A stretch of 64,000 nucleotides of DNA, from the NCBI GenBank assembly GCA_026419785.1, contig JAODTK010004332.1, positions 124,001 through 188,000 on the forward strand, written 5' to 3'. This DNA comes from Sclerodactyla briareus (lineage: Eukaryota > Echinodermata > Holothuroidea > Dendrochirotida > Sclerodactylidae). The stretch's first letter is position 1; each line of letters opens with the position of its first letter. The position numbers and the translations under genes are program-made. Shown here in pieces: positions 35,481 through 47,689 of this stretch. The notes beneath the pieces were generated by a model that ran no database searches, was not told the DNA's origin, and saw only the letters and a list, made by a program, of their open reading frames with translations.

Positions 35481-35599
35481 ATGGAAACAACGTGAACAAA
35501 ATTGCTTATACAATCAAGCTGGAACTTGGTATACAGTGCTATGGGAGAATATAGAACCCTTCGCCATTAGTGTAAGTTGGGGTGAATTTGGGTGAAAGA

Positions 35600-36310
35600 G
35601 GTAATATTACACCCATACGTGGGGGAGTGGAGGCCCCCATGTGATTAGATAATCCCCTTGTCTTTGGTGCCGATCTCATTAATATTCATGAGGGGTGGGG
35701 TTTGGATCAAATTTTCTTTCATAACAAAAAACAAAATGCCAAATATGACAACCATAGGTCTGATTTCCGTCAAACTTGTTTTGATAACAACAGTGAGGAG
35801 TGTCCAATGAATACTGTGATATTGAATTGTTGGTCCTTATTGAATTCATGAGTGGTGGGGCTTGAAGTAGTTTCGCTTAAAAGTTTGTGTGAGCACGATC
35901 AGTGGAAGACGGAAGGAGGTATCACTCCCATACTTGGGGTAGTGGATGCCCCAGTAGGTGATCAGCATTGTTTTGGTGCTGATCTCATTGATATTAATGA
36001 GTGGTGGGGCTTTGATGCCAAATCATAAAAGTTCATATCTCGACAACCATAGGTTCGATTTTCATCAAACTTTATCGGTGACATCAGTTAAGAATTCTCA
36101 TTATACACACTACGGTATGGTATTGTCAGTCCTCATTATTATTGAGGCGATTATTCTCGTGGACAACAATACGGAAGAAGACGGAAAGAAGTATTACTCC
36201 CACACTCACCCATAGTGAGTAGATTATCTGGTGCATTCAATAATATTCCTGAGGGGCGGGGCTTAGGAGTAAAAATAATTAAATACAATTATCTTGACAA
36301 AGGACCCGAT
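35600..36310. repeat. Diverged ~300-bp tandem units; another at 39830-40110
   Basis: Units begin near 35600, 35909 and 36180 with a GACGGAA.GAGGTATTACTCCC-type head, then TGGATGCCCCAGTAGGTGAT, GGTGCTGATCTCATTGATAT, ATGAGTGGTGGGGCTT and CGACAACCATAGGTTCGATT. A related unit at 39910 reads GACGGAAGGAGTATTACTCC. Confidence 0.8.
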
Positions 36311-36694
36311 TCGTCAAACTTGTTTTGGTAAAATCAGTGAGGATAGTAACCCAAATATATGATCCATCTGTGAAAAATTGTCAAGAATGTATTTCAAAAT
36401 GATTTGTGTCCAAGTGGTACCGAAAAAAAACATGCCGAAGGTAGAGGGAGGGGAACCTGATTTTTTCCAAGATGGTGTCAAAATGGCCCCGAAAATATAA
36501 AATATAGGAGGCATGAAAAGTGATGTAAATTTCAAACAGATAATTTCGATCATTGCGAGCACATACGCGACACTCCCTGTGCTAGTATGTGCCAGATAAG
36601 GAGGGCGGCCCAATATGGCGTAAACTCCTTGAAAATTACACAAAAAATCGAATAACTGCGATAAATTGTTCCTGGAACAGTGATGCAAGCTCCC

Positions 36695-36740
36695 AAAAAA
36701 AAAAAAAAAAAAAAAAAAACAAAAAAAAAAAAAAAAAAAA
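36695..36740. repeat. Poly-A tract, 46 bases with one C
   Basis: A near-pure A run, interrupted by one C at 36720. It is the source of a poly-phenylalanine stretch in the 196-codon minus-strand reading at 36314-36904, which I do not accept as a gene. Confidence 0.95.
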
Positions 36741-36904
36741 TCCAGAGAAGTACGTATAAAACGGCTATCTACAAGATTGAATTTCCAGAGTCTGTGATCA
36801 AGCATTTTTCTGACACAGAGGCAGCGGAGGGTCAACATCAAACAAAGCTGGTGTAAAGGCATGAGGTCACGTGGGGCAACCAAACTCTTGAGGGGGAGCG
36901 ACAC

Positions 36905-37504
36905 ACCAAATTCATAAAACAGGCTAGTAGAGGAGATAATGATCTAGCCAGATCCCACAAACAAATGCTAGCACTCAACATGACCTAAGAGTTCATCACA
37001 AACATAGTACATGAAAGGGTATGTTGTAACTGCCAGAGGGAGCCAATCAGTGCCAGACTATGTGGTGGTGTTCCGTATCGAGACCGCCGACCAGTAAGCT
37101 CTTCAAGGTCATTGAAGAACCATTGGTAAAAAAAAGCGGGAACACCTTCTTTTCTGCCACATACATGCAAATGTGAGGCTCAGACACAGAAATTAATGAA
37201 TTTCTGTGATGGAAGATCGCGAAAATCTAATAACACCCGCGAAAAACTCACACACGTGGTGCATCTGTCCAGTCTTTCTCGACCCAGCTTTATGGAATTC
37301 ACTTCAGTAAAAAGAGAAATCGCTCTCCAAGCTACCCTGTCCATGAAGGATAAACTCAGTTTTCTAGGATCGCTACCGACCAAAGTTATTGGAGATGGGT
37401 CTTCCAGCTGAGATTGGTGACTGAGTAGTAAATATTGTCACGCCAAAAAAAACCCCCCCCCCCCAACTTAAAAAAAACACAACAGCCCCCCCCCCCCCCC
37501 CTTC
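36905..37504. other. No supported gene; two C runs
   Basis: C runs at about 37452-37464 and 37486-37501 flank a short A-rich stretch. The + reading at 37196-37411 has no motif I can place, although it could be worn retrotransposon sequence given the LINE immediately downstream. Confidence 0.35.
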
Positions 37505-38030
37505 GTTTGACACGGCAACAGTTCCTGATAGATTCGAACATGCTGTTGTTCCACTATGCTCAAAAGCCCAGGAATGGACAGGCAAAGCATTGGCCAACTA
37601 TCGACCAGTGTTGAATCATTACTGCTTTGAACATGGGTCTGGACGGGGACTGTCTTCAACCAGATTGGCGCTCATTTCAGTCGTTCATTATTACATTCGA
37701 AGTTTTAGTCAGTATCCGGCGTAATCAACTCCACAGAGAATGCACCCCTGCGAGTGCGCAATGATGTAATGGAAGCCTTAGACGCTCATCTTTATTCGCG
37801 GATTTCACTTAATTGTACATTCAGAGAGTGAACGTGTAAAACATCGAAAGCTGTGTTTGACGACGTATCCGTCTTTTCTTCTACTCGGCCACCATCGTTT
37901 GAACGCTTCACCAACCTCTCCACATTCTCATCGAACATCCATCTTTGTCTCAAGAAGAAAGCATTTGTGAAGCGCTTTGAGACTTGCTGTCGCTGTGAAA
38001 AACGCTATATAAGAAGTGCTATTATTATTA
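37505..38030 (+). mobile_element. L2-type LINE fragment with 3' tail
   Basis: The + strand reads PDRFEHAVVPLCSKAQEW then TGKALANYRPVLN, matching the P..FK.A.V.PLLKK......NYRPVSN block of L2/CR1-type reverse transcriptases. After a gap and frame change it reads INSTENAPLRVRNDVMEALD, matching the HSTETALLRV.ND...ALD block. The C-terminal end (SFERFTNLSTFSSNIHL, LKKKAF) is followed by AAGCGCTTTGAGACTTGC and GTGAAAAACGCTATATAAG, the conserved 3' tail of such elements, leading into (ATT)n. The polymerase core is deleted, so the copy is dead. Confidence 0.8.
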
Positions 38031-38069
38031 TTATTATTCCTTATTATATTATTATTATTATTATTATTC

Positions 38070-38111
<42 letters not shown>

Positions 38112-38150
38112 TATTATTATTATTTATTATTATTATTATTATTTTTATTA

Positions 38151-38226
<76 letters not shown>
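38018..38226. repeat. (ATT)n microsatellite at LINE tail
   Basis: About 200 bases of TATTATT with a few interruptions, directly continuing the 3' tail of the LINE. This matches the terminal repeats on which such elements prime. Confidence 0.95.
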
Positions 38227-38227
<1 letters not shown>

Positions 38228-38934
38228 GAGAGAGGGATGACATAGGGAGTCAGTCACTTTGATCGTTGGGTGCTTTGATCCTCGTTTTCTGATAGGAAGA
38301 TTACCATGGAATTCCATCAGAATTCTGTTGATTGCCTGATAGTCATTTCTGCTAACTCAGGAGGGTGTTCTTAGGCTATTGCCTGGCGCCCTTCCGACTC
38401 TCAACCACAAGACTAAGACTAAAAATAAGAAAAAGTACATGGTGCTGTAATTCATTATGTATAATTTTCGTTCATCCCAACCATCAGTTCAGTATACACT
38501 GCAAGGTGCGAGAAAAAGCACTTACACATAAGGGGTAACTATACAAGGTAGACCTGTATTTACAACTTAACCCTAGGCAATCACAAACAACCCCCTGAAG
38601 CACGAGATGAATCCGTCATTGGGAGAATAAGCCAGGAAAGTCCATATTATGGTACCAAAGTTACTGGGTGCTGGAGGATTGTGTGGTTCCACATTTTAAA
38701 ATCCAACCTGTGGTCCACTCTTCTTTTCCTATTCAATTTGTGACTCATTTCAATGTATGCAGACCCTTCTGACTGCCGTCCATGGGTCTCCCATGTGGGT
38801 GTTGAGGATAGAGACGGTAAGAACCCAAAATCGTTGCCATTGTGAACTGTGTTTTATGTTCATAGAAAAGAACTGTTCATTATTCCTAATGAACAGATTA
38901 GGATTCGGGTTATATCTTGTATCGAGGCAGCGCT
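38227..38934. other. No feature recognised
   Basis: Unique-looking DNA between the (ATT)n tract and the SINE. The open reading from 38757 runs into the SINE and is not accepted. Confidence 0.35.
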
Positions 38935-39290
38935 CCTTACACGACTACGACTACCCCCTGGTCATTGGGCAACTGAATATGACTCTTAGCCGGCACCAAC
39001 CACCAGCAATGCACGTTCGCCTCTCACGACCCTACTATACTACAACAAACAAACAAAACAACCACCCTATGCAGCCACACGCGGTGGTCTACCTCTGTTA
39101 CCACGCAGGTTTCCCACTTTTACCAGTGGGTAGCGTGTAAACATCCGAAGAGACATGCCTCGTCTAACAACACTGCGGAAAATCCCCCTGGCTTGTCAAT
39201 GGATTCGAACTCGCATCTATATCTATTGAGCTTAAGGATCCGGAGCTCTACTAACCCTACCGACTGATTCACTGATTCGCCGTCCTCACT
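38935..39290 (-). mobile_element. tRNA-derived SINE candidate
   Basis: On the minus strand a tRNA-like head reads AGTCGGTAGGGTTAGTAGAG (A-box region), then GATGCGAGTTCGAATCC (B-box). It is followed by a body with GTCTCTTCGGATG, CACTGGTAAAAGTGGG and GTGGTAACAGAGGTAGACC, ending AGGAGCGCTGCCTCGATAC. The B-box sits at about 39200-39212 on the + strand. The overall layout matches deuterostome-type SINEs; the exact family is not assigned. Confidence 0.5.
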
Positions 39291-39829
39291 AGCCATGTTG
39301 GCCCTCCTACTCTAAACAACACGGACAATGTCTGTTGTTGCAAATTTATATACTCATGAGAATATACATATGGGTATATATATCATATATTCCGGAAACG
39401 TCTGTCACTCTGTTCAAATGGTATGCGCCATCTCCCTTAATTTTGTTATGTCTTACAGCCAGTCCGTATTTCAAGGTTCCAACAGCATTTGGGCGCCATC
39501 TGGGTTAGGGGAATACCAACAGCTGGGACATTTTTTTTTGGTGTTGTAAATAACGAAAAATATTGATCACAGTTTGTTTGGAATCGCATCACCTGTTTTC
39601 GACTGAGTCTGCGCCTTTTTATTAATATAGGTCTGGCAGCCATTTTGGACGCATTTGAAAAAAAAATTCGAACTTCCCATTCTTGATGCGCGCATTTTTT
39701 TTTCTGAAGAACTAGGCACCTTTGGGTACTCAAACTGTTGAACAGATTATTGTATCATTTTTCGCAGATAGGTAGAAAAACACATCAAATTTGGGTTACT
39801 AGGAGAGCTAAACAAAAAACCTAAAGTAT

Positions 39830-40110
39830 TGTTAGTGGTCCTCATTCAGTCATTAATATCATAGGAGGCATGGCCGCTCAAAGTAGTTTTGCTGAACTGT
39901 TATTTGTAGCACGCAAGTGGAAAGACGGAAGGAGTATTACTCCCATACTGGGATGGTGGATGCCCCATAACAAGTAGATCGTCCCTGTTGTTTTGGTGGC
40001 CGATTTAAATCATATTCATGAGTAGGGCGTGCTGGACGCCAAGTCATAGAAGTGTCATTATTATAGACAACGTAGGTCCGATTGTCACCAGGGTGCCCAG
40101 CTTAACCTGG
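39830..40110. repeat. Copy of the 35600-36310 family
   Basis: Shares GTATTACTCCCATACTGG, TGGTGGATGCCCCATAAC and TTGTTTTGGTGGCCGATTT with the tandem units 4 kb upstream, in the same orientation. Confidence 0.75.
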
Positions 40111-41441
40111 AAAATTCATGGAATTTGAAAGGAGAGGCTTTACAATGGAAAAGCCATAGATTTATGGCAAAAGGTTCAATTCTTTTTTTTTTTTTTTTGT
40201 TTTTTTTTTTTTATGCAAAAAATCATGGAAATTCGATTGCCAAACACAGACACGGGATCATTGATTGGCTAGGGCTTACGAGCTGCTGGACTGGGAATAA
40301 GGTAAACGTTTCCATCCTGCGAATTCGGGAATGGCAGCATGAAATGATGAAAAATCATGAAAACCACTCATGGAATTTATTCTATGGGAATGCTGGGTGT
40401 TCGAAGACATCATATATCAGTGGGAGGTGTGCCAACGACTGCAATAGATTCGTTGAGCCTGAAACGGTACAGTTTCTGAGATGAGAATGTATTGTGTAAA
40501 AGGTCATGACGGATAATGCATTTTCGACGTTGAACGTACAAGTGTGCGGAAAAGGATGGGCTGCACACAGTCATAAAAGAGAAAAAGAAAATGCGATCAG
40601 CGAAGAGGAAAACCAGCCTATTCGCAATTATGCATGGGGACGTGTACATACACCATGGGGTAATGTTACTCTTTGAAGCACATGTCCACCTACTGAATAA
40701 CATGGCAAGGAATAATAGTGCCCATGGGCTCTTGTTAATATAAATTTTCATATCAATTATCCAGGAAAATGTGCACAAATTTCGCGCTGTTCGCCGCAAG
40801 AGGTTACTTTTTTCATCAATAACACAACGATTTAACGAAGCGTGATCGGCTGTCGTTATTGCATAGGAATCAATGTGTCTATTGTTAGGATAGAGATTGG
40901 GTAGGGATAGATCAGTACAATCAATGCGGAAATAGTTGTTGAAATTTGGGATGACCCTCTCCCGTATGAGATGCAAGCTTTTTTTCTAAACATTCGCTAG
41001 TGCAATTGTGTAATTCGGCATGGGACTAGAATATAAAAAATAAAACGTCCTTGATATTCAGATGAAGTCGTGAATACGAGGAGGAAGCACCCGGCCCCCT
41101 CTAGACCTACAATGGACAAAAGGTGTTTACCATGGTCCAAAATGGACACAGCCGAAATGGATATAAGAATTTTGAAAACCTGAGAGAGAGTGTAGGCAGA
41201 AATCGATCAAAATTTCTTACCCAGAATGCGAAGTTCCGGAAAAGATAAGGCGAAGGTAAAATTTTTGAACCAATATCACAAAAATGTGCAAAGGTTTTGG
41301 CGAGCTTTGCACGCATAGTATTCCTTGGCGTATTTTATGTACCGCACCTGTGCAACGATTAAATTCGAAAACTTCGGGAGAGCTTTTTCGAAGAGTTTGC
41401 GTCGAAAGCAACGGGAACGTGGTAAAGAAGATCTATAAACG
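40111..41441. other. No supported gene
   Basis: T runs at 40183-40212. The minus-strand reading 40410-40976 is open for 188 codons without low-complexity sequence but has no recognisable domain; it is discussed in the findings. Confidence 0.3.
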
Positions 41442-41494
<53 letters not shown>

Positions 41495-41512
41495 ACCCCC
41501 CCCACCCTCGGT
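41442..41512. repeat. Poly-C tract, 53 uninterrupted Cs
   Basis: 41442-41494 is pure C, followed by ACCCCCCCCACCC. Open readings through it give only poly-proline or poly-glycine. Confidence 0.98.
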
Positions 41513-42259
41513 ATCTGGAATGGACTAACTGAGGGTATTAACGGTTCCTTGAAAAGTGAGATTTCGACCAGCTCCCAACGAAAAGTGCACTTATTACACT
41601 TGTGCTCAGCAAATTTTGGCAGAAAAATCCCAAGATTCAGATTTCAGAGCAGCAACGCAATAAGGACATGTGAGAAAATGACCAAAATTAGTAAAAATTT
41701 TGGGCAGCGAAGAGGCAAAAGTTGAACAAAAATGACTGAATATTCTGCTGACTGGCCCGAATTTTCGATAAAATGCCGACAACATGCCAAAAACCCGTCT
41801 TCCGGTGGACCACTCCAATTCTCCAATTCGGGCAAAATGTTCGGCCTCCAAAATATAAATGGTCCGTAGCTATAGTTGGCGTTCAGCTGTTAGGTAAGAA
41901 TAACACCGACAATTCACAAAGAAGAGCCTATCTGCCCATGAACAAAATCACAAGATCTTGAGTAGCATGTCGCATCTATAGACGTGAAAATTCAAAATTC
42001 TGGCATGAAGTGGGTGTTTTGGAGTGCTTATTGTACCAAATTGCATCTAAGCCACCGGAGAAAGTGAGGGGGAACCACCTCCTTAGACCCCCCAGATCGT
42101 CATCAACTCCCCCCCCTAAAATTACGTTTCCCTACGCCCTGGTGACGACCCCCTCGCTCTGAGACATCAAGATATGAAGACACAAAGAAATCCGAGCCTC
42201 GACGTCTTAGGCTTCACTAACCACCGTAATAACGTAATAAAAAATGAGCAGGCTGCAGT

Positions 42260-42800
42260 CAGCCGTTTTCCTAGCATACATCGGGGAAAGAGAGATGGGA
42301 GAGAGGGGGAGCGAAAGGGGAGGACGACCGAGAAGCAACGGCAAGGAGGAACGCCACGTCATCGTTGTCATGGCGACGTGATTAGTCAGATGAAGCTGTT
42401 GTTTCTTACTTGTGTCGGAGATATGTCCAATTCACAAGGCCTAAGGGAGAAGGAAGGGATTTGACTTCTCAGAAAGAGAATATCAAATTTTGAATAAACA
42501 CGGCTCAAAATGGTCTAATCTAAGCTACGTGAATTGGTGGCGAAAAGATTAACTAATCGACGGAATCGAGAAGTCCAAACAATATATAGAGAGACATATT
42601 CGACTTCGGTAAGGGTCAGATTGACCCAATTTTAAAGAATTTGTTAGCAATTGTCGACAATACCTTCCGAGGCTTGAATTTAATTGGAAATTAAAAAGCT
42701 ACAATGTAAGGTGAGGAAGTGAATACTTTTGGTGAAATTCCGACACTGGTCCGTGCTCTTTAGATATTTATCTCCGTCGCTCGGGGTTAGTTGGGATTGA
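42260..42800. repeat. Diverged duplicate block, copy 1
   Basis: Shares order and wording with 44520-45060: GCGAAAGGGGAGGACGA, ACGCCACGTCATCGTTGTCA, TAACTAATCGACGGAATC, a GACCCAATTTTAAA piece and TTTAATTGGAAATTAAAAAG. The copies are well diverged but collinear over about 500 bases. Confidence 0.6.
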
Positions 42801-43810
42801 ACATCTTTGCACTCAGTTGCGGGTACTGATGGCAGTGCACTTGGTGGCGTGTCCGAATATCGGGTGGGTCTGTAGCCGTATTTAATATTTTTTTCGTATC
42901 GGTGTATAACTAGGTACATTGTATATGTATATGTATATTGGTATAACGAAAAGCGACAGCTTCGTTTAAAGAGTCATTATGATCTGGTAGCCACTGGCGA
43001 AAGCGACGGCGACGCCCGTATAACGTTTTTTATACGGATGTGGCTCCGATCTTAGGCTAGGATCATAGATGCTACGCGGGTCCGTACGCACTTGAAAATC
43101 GCGATTCAACGAGAGCTGAGTGGGGTCATTGTCCGGGAAATGTCCTTTGGGTTTGAAAAGATGGGATATTTGGTCCCACAGAGGCAACCAACATCTAAAT
43201 GAAAGCAAACAACACGACGTAAAATTGTCTATACACAACACCTATGTAACATGCTTGCCCCAACAATGTGTAATAGTACACAATGTTATGTAGAATGAGG
43301 GGTACCAACTAGCTAATCGCCAATCAATGACAGTAGTTTGCATCAGTTAGAATACTAGTCAAAAGTCTATATTAACATAGGCCTATAGTCATTTATATTT
43401 ATTCAGGAAACATAACTGGGAATATTTCATTCTCGTTTGGAATGATAAGGAACAAAGACTTAGTTTTCGATTTAGGTAAGGAGTGAAAACACACTAAATA
43501 GTAGTTTGTCTACGCGTTTGTGTTTTTTTTAACAAAGTTTGGTATTTCTTTAAAGTTTGTTGTGTAGTGTCTCTCAAGCTCGAACTTGGTTTGAATCCAC
43601 CATGTATGCCTTCAATAATCAAAAGCCTTGACCTCATTGAATTATAAGTGTGGGCGCTATTATTTTTATTTAGGTGTCTTGTTCTCGATCTTCTCTCCTT
43701 GGGTGCTGTTGTTTTATATAATGGGCGCTGATCGACTTCGATCCTCCCGACGCATTTCAGATCTCCCTGAATCCTACGTTAGTCGACTCTCTCACATACC
43801 ACGGATATTA

Positions 43811-44056
43811 TTAATATGTTAATATTATATTATTTATATATATTTATATTTATATCTTATATTATATTATATTATATTATAATTAATTATATTATATTTA
43901 ATTTATTGTATTATATTAAATTATCTTATATTATATTATATTATATAATTATATTATATTAGATATATATTATATTCTATTATATTATATTATATTTATT
44001 ATATTATATTAATATTAATTTATTTATATTATATATATTATATTATATTATATTAT
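43811..44056. repeat. TATAT-rich degenerate microsatellite
   Basis: About 245 bases of TATTATAT with few G or C. It separates two low-copy regions. Confidence 0.95.
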
Positions 44057-44519
44057 TCGGTGTAAACTGACATCATTCGAATGTGTGGGCACTTCAAAGG
44101 ATGGCTTGTTCGACCATCAGTTCAAATTGTGTGTAACTATATAGCGTGCAACAAGGACCGTCAGGTTTGGGTTTTGAGTGATCGGTGGGCCCAAGCCCAC
44201 CTCTGCCTTCGCACTCCACAGTCTTTGACCGTCCACACCTCAAGTCGTGAGATATCATGGGTTTGTAGGCGCCCAAATAGGCAGTTCGACGTGTTTGACT
44301 TTCATCTACCCACCCGAAGACTAAAGAGGAAACGGGCTGATGCCTCAGCTAAACAGATAACAGCACATAGTAGAATTAGACTTCAGCCTACGTACGGACC
44401 TACCCGCAATAAATAAAGCAATCATTCCTATGTTGACCACACGAAAAAAAAAAAAAAAGAGGAAAAAAGCGTATGGTAAACGAAGGCGAAGATCATGCAT
44501 CCGTACAGAGGTGTAAATC

Positions 44520-45060
44520 CTTCCCGGGCAAATGTCTCTCGTTTGTTTTTTTTAGCAGAGCAGAGAGGCGAAAGGGTAAGGACGAGTGGTGATGATGAAC
44601 GAGTATGGGCGGAGAGGAACGACCACGTCATCGTCGTTATGGACAAACCATGGGACAAGCAGATTAAACTGTAGTGAATATATTGCGCGATGAGGGCCCA
44701 TTTACGTTTAAAATTGTATTCATGGCCAGGGCCTGGAGGGGGTTGATTCCTGATAAGAATATTCGAAATTGTATTGGAAACAGGACTCAAAATTGTGTGG
44801 ATCTATAAGTAACTCGTGACGGAGATGATTGGTCAATCGATAGAATCCGGGAGGCCTCAGCAGAAGGTATCGATTAATTCTGGCTGATGAGGTCTAAACG
44901 ACCCATTTTCAAAATGTATCAGCAACTGTCAAAACCAATTTCGCTCGTCGTCTGATTTTCAATTGGAAAAACTAAGGGAATGGGATATAATAAGCCAGAG
45001 CGTAGTTCTAAGTGCGCATGCTCACCAACGAACAGTTCGGGGGAATAGCAAGATTCGGTC
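44520..45060. repeat. Diverged duplicate block, copy 2
   Basis: Counterpart of 42260-42800: GCGAAAGGGTAAGGACGA, ACGACCACGTCATCGTCGTT, GGTCAATCGATAGAATCC, GACCCATTTTCAAAATG and TTTTCAATTGGAAAAACT in the same order. Confidence 0.6.
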
Positions 45061-46060
45061 AGATTCCCCCCATAGCAATATCGTGACGTATTGTTCTTTT
45101 ACTGTAACATATTGAAAAACGAAACCATTCATCCCAAGTTTTCGGAGGTTATTGTGAAAGTATGGGGGATATATGTGAAGTTGTGTTGGCAGGAATAGTA
45201 ATTTTTCGCAGGGGAGTTTCGAAGGATAGTTCTGCACACTGTACGTTAACGTCGAGCTGCGGTCATTCTTTGACACATCTCTGATAATCTCATTAAGTAA
45301 GTGCTGATAGAGGAATTATGGTATTCATAGGGCACTGGTGTTTGTATTGAGATATGTTATCTCGCTAAGGTTTGTGGGATATAGGACATTTCGCATTCAG
45401 GTATGGGCGCTTGGCCAGATGATGGCATGCCGAGTACCGGAGTGGTTTATAGGATAAATGTAATATAGGGACTATTACATATAATTTCCGTTGGATATTC
45501 GACAAACTCAAGTGTCAAGTTTAAGCGGCAGCGGTGGGGCCAGTAAAACAGACAACAAAACATAATATTCCCGAAGTGGGAATGTATTAAACAAGCGTTG
45601 GTTTGCGGAATATGCAGATATGTATAGTAGCAAGCTAGTACTATGGGTTATCACTACCTTTCTCGAATTTCATTCATACAAAAAAGTAGTCGCTACTCCT
45701 ATGGTGGTTACGCATCGCATTCTGCCGTCGGAATGTTATCAGATTCGATCTCTGGATGGGGATGAATGCGTCAACAAATAGGACTAGCATTGTTTAAGTA
45801 TATATGCTGTTTCGGCAGTCAGACTGATTGTGAAAAAACATCGTGTTACTCGGGTTTCGAGACCTTTCGAGACCTGCCTAAGTTTGTGATATTGAAGGCG
45901 GTTTAGTTCTCTTGATCAGTTGGTATTCGTTTATGCCTCTCGCTCTCTGCGTGATCCCTTGACCTTCAAAAGACTGAAATCAAGGTTAGAAACTACACAA
46001 TGTTCTCTTTCCCTTGAATTCTCGGGTAGCACTTTTTTTTAACCACAAGTTTGTCAGTAC
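45061..46060. other. No feature recognised
   Basis: AT-rich unique-looking DNA without domains in open readings. Confidence 0.35.
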
Positions 46061-46135
46061 TGCAGGTTTATGTTCTCCAACTGTACTGTTTAGAAGCTTT
46101 CCAGACTTGTAAACCTTGGAGAACGTAAACCTGCA
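46061..46135. repeat. 20-bp perfect-stem hairpin, 35-base loop
   Basis: TGCAGGTTTATGTTCTCCAA (46061-46080) pairs with TTGGAGAACGTAAACCTGCA (46116-46135), with one difference that is still a G-U pair in RNA from one strand. The loop is 46081-46115. Confidence 0.9.
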
Positions 46136-46563
46136 AGCAAATCAATAGGTTTCATCCACTCAATTCACGATAGAGCGCAAGCAGGCTCTCAAGTGGCAGT
46201 TTCAACCATTATCTACTTTGCATCGTCCTCCTGTTATCGTGGTCACAAGTTTCCAATATGACCTATATGACCTTGAATGAACGTAAATTATCGATTTGTC
46301 GAGAAAAAACGTCAGTATATGGGCAACACAATAGCTACAGTGAGTTCGGGGTAATGGGCACTGCGGTCTTGCTATCGTAGTTACGGGCGTACTAACGTAC
46401 ATAGACATCGCTCGGAAAGGGATCAGCAAATGATGGGAATCATACCTATTGTATGAGGCCTACCTACACAGGCCTCATCAATAGCCTACACCACAAGCAG
46501 GTTCGAGTTTGATGCATGTGTTGGGACGTGATTGAATAGAGGGTCTATCTAAAGCAACGCAAA

Positions 46564-46612
46564 CTAGAAAGTGTCGGGCGGGTAAACCGCCAGACGTATA
46601 TATACCCGCATC
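46564..46612 (+). mobile_element. Solo Helitron-like terminal unit
   Basis: CTAGAAAGTGTCGGGCGGGT, AAACCGCC, then AGACGTATATATACCCGC matches the left end of copies 1 and 2, including the hairpin GGCGGGT/ACCGCC. No body is recognisable beyond it. Confidence 0.6.
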
Positions 46613-46904
46613 TCTTATTCAAGAATGGTGGGAATATGAAACGGACAATGGTCGTAGAAAGACGACCTTTATTAGACTTGTGAAGCGACAAACGGTAAGG
46701 TATATGGGTCATTCCATGAATTGAAACAGAAGGGGCCACTATGGACATGGAGTTCAGGCCAAATCCGTTTCATCCATTGCTCTATCAATATCTACTCAAG
46801 AAGGACTTTATTGTGTGATTCTTCATTAATGATCAAACAGTACTGTTTTGCATTGAAAATTTTCTACAAATCCACAGGTCTCATAAATTGATTATACAGG
46901 GTTT

Positions 46905-47272
46905 CATGGTAAAGGGGACACCAAAGTATTAAAATTAATCAACCCCACACAAGCTTTTAATTTGTTTTAGGAATTGATCTGATATTTTGTCAAGTTCACA
47001 GCGCAGGGATATTACACAAAATTTCTTCAGTTAATGGTAGTTTCAGGTTTTTACGAGGCAATAAGACACAGAATATTTTTCCTGGTTTCATATGTAAACG
47101 GGGAGGGGGACACCCAAGTGATTATTGCTAGATTTCGAAAAATTAGCGTAGTTAACCAAATCTGTGTGGTGTTTAACGAAATCATGACTACAGATAAATT
47201 TCAAGAAACATTCTAAACAATTTTTTTTAGAAGTGTTAGTTGTGGACTTTGAATTTTCAGAAAGTCATTTAT

Positions 47273-47319
<47 letters not shown>

Positions 47320-47525
47320 CAAAGTCCCTGTCAATATGTCAAAATCATTTTTTTCCCATCTTACATTTGATTTGTTTGCTTCAAACGTTGCCATCATTGT
47401 ATTGTCCACTGGTCTCGGAAAATGCGACTAAACAAACAGGAATTTACTTTTCCTGTTCAGTTTAAAACTATATAAAAGGTTCTATGTAAGCCATTTGGGG
47501 GACACCAAAATTTAATATTGACAAA
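46905..47525. repeat. ~195-bp tandem repeat, four diverged units, one with 44 Gs
   Basis: The anchor GGGGACACCAAAGT and variants occur at about 46915, 47102, 47312 and 47499, spaced 187-210 bases. Each is preceded by a TTTCAT.GTAA or CATTTATG-like piece and followed by an AT-rich stretch. In the third unit the G run is 44 long (47273-47316). Confidence 0.75.
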
Positions 47526-47689
47526 ATTCTTGGGATCATTGATTTGTGATGACAATTAAATTGGTTTATACCTACTTAGGAGAGCTTGGGGAAGTTACTT
47601 CAGGTTCAATTAATACAGACATAGAGATTACAGCAAAAGAGAAGGTGACTGTCATAAAACTCAAGAGTTCTAATGTACTAGCAAATTGT

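Noticed and set aside
36314-36904. 196-codon minus-strand open reading
   Set aside because: Kept open by the poly-A tract at 36695-36740 (poly-Phe); the rest overlaps diverged repeats and shows no domain.
41284-41532. Poly-proline open reading
   Set aside because: Produced by the 53-base C run.
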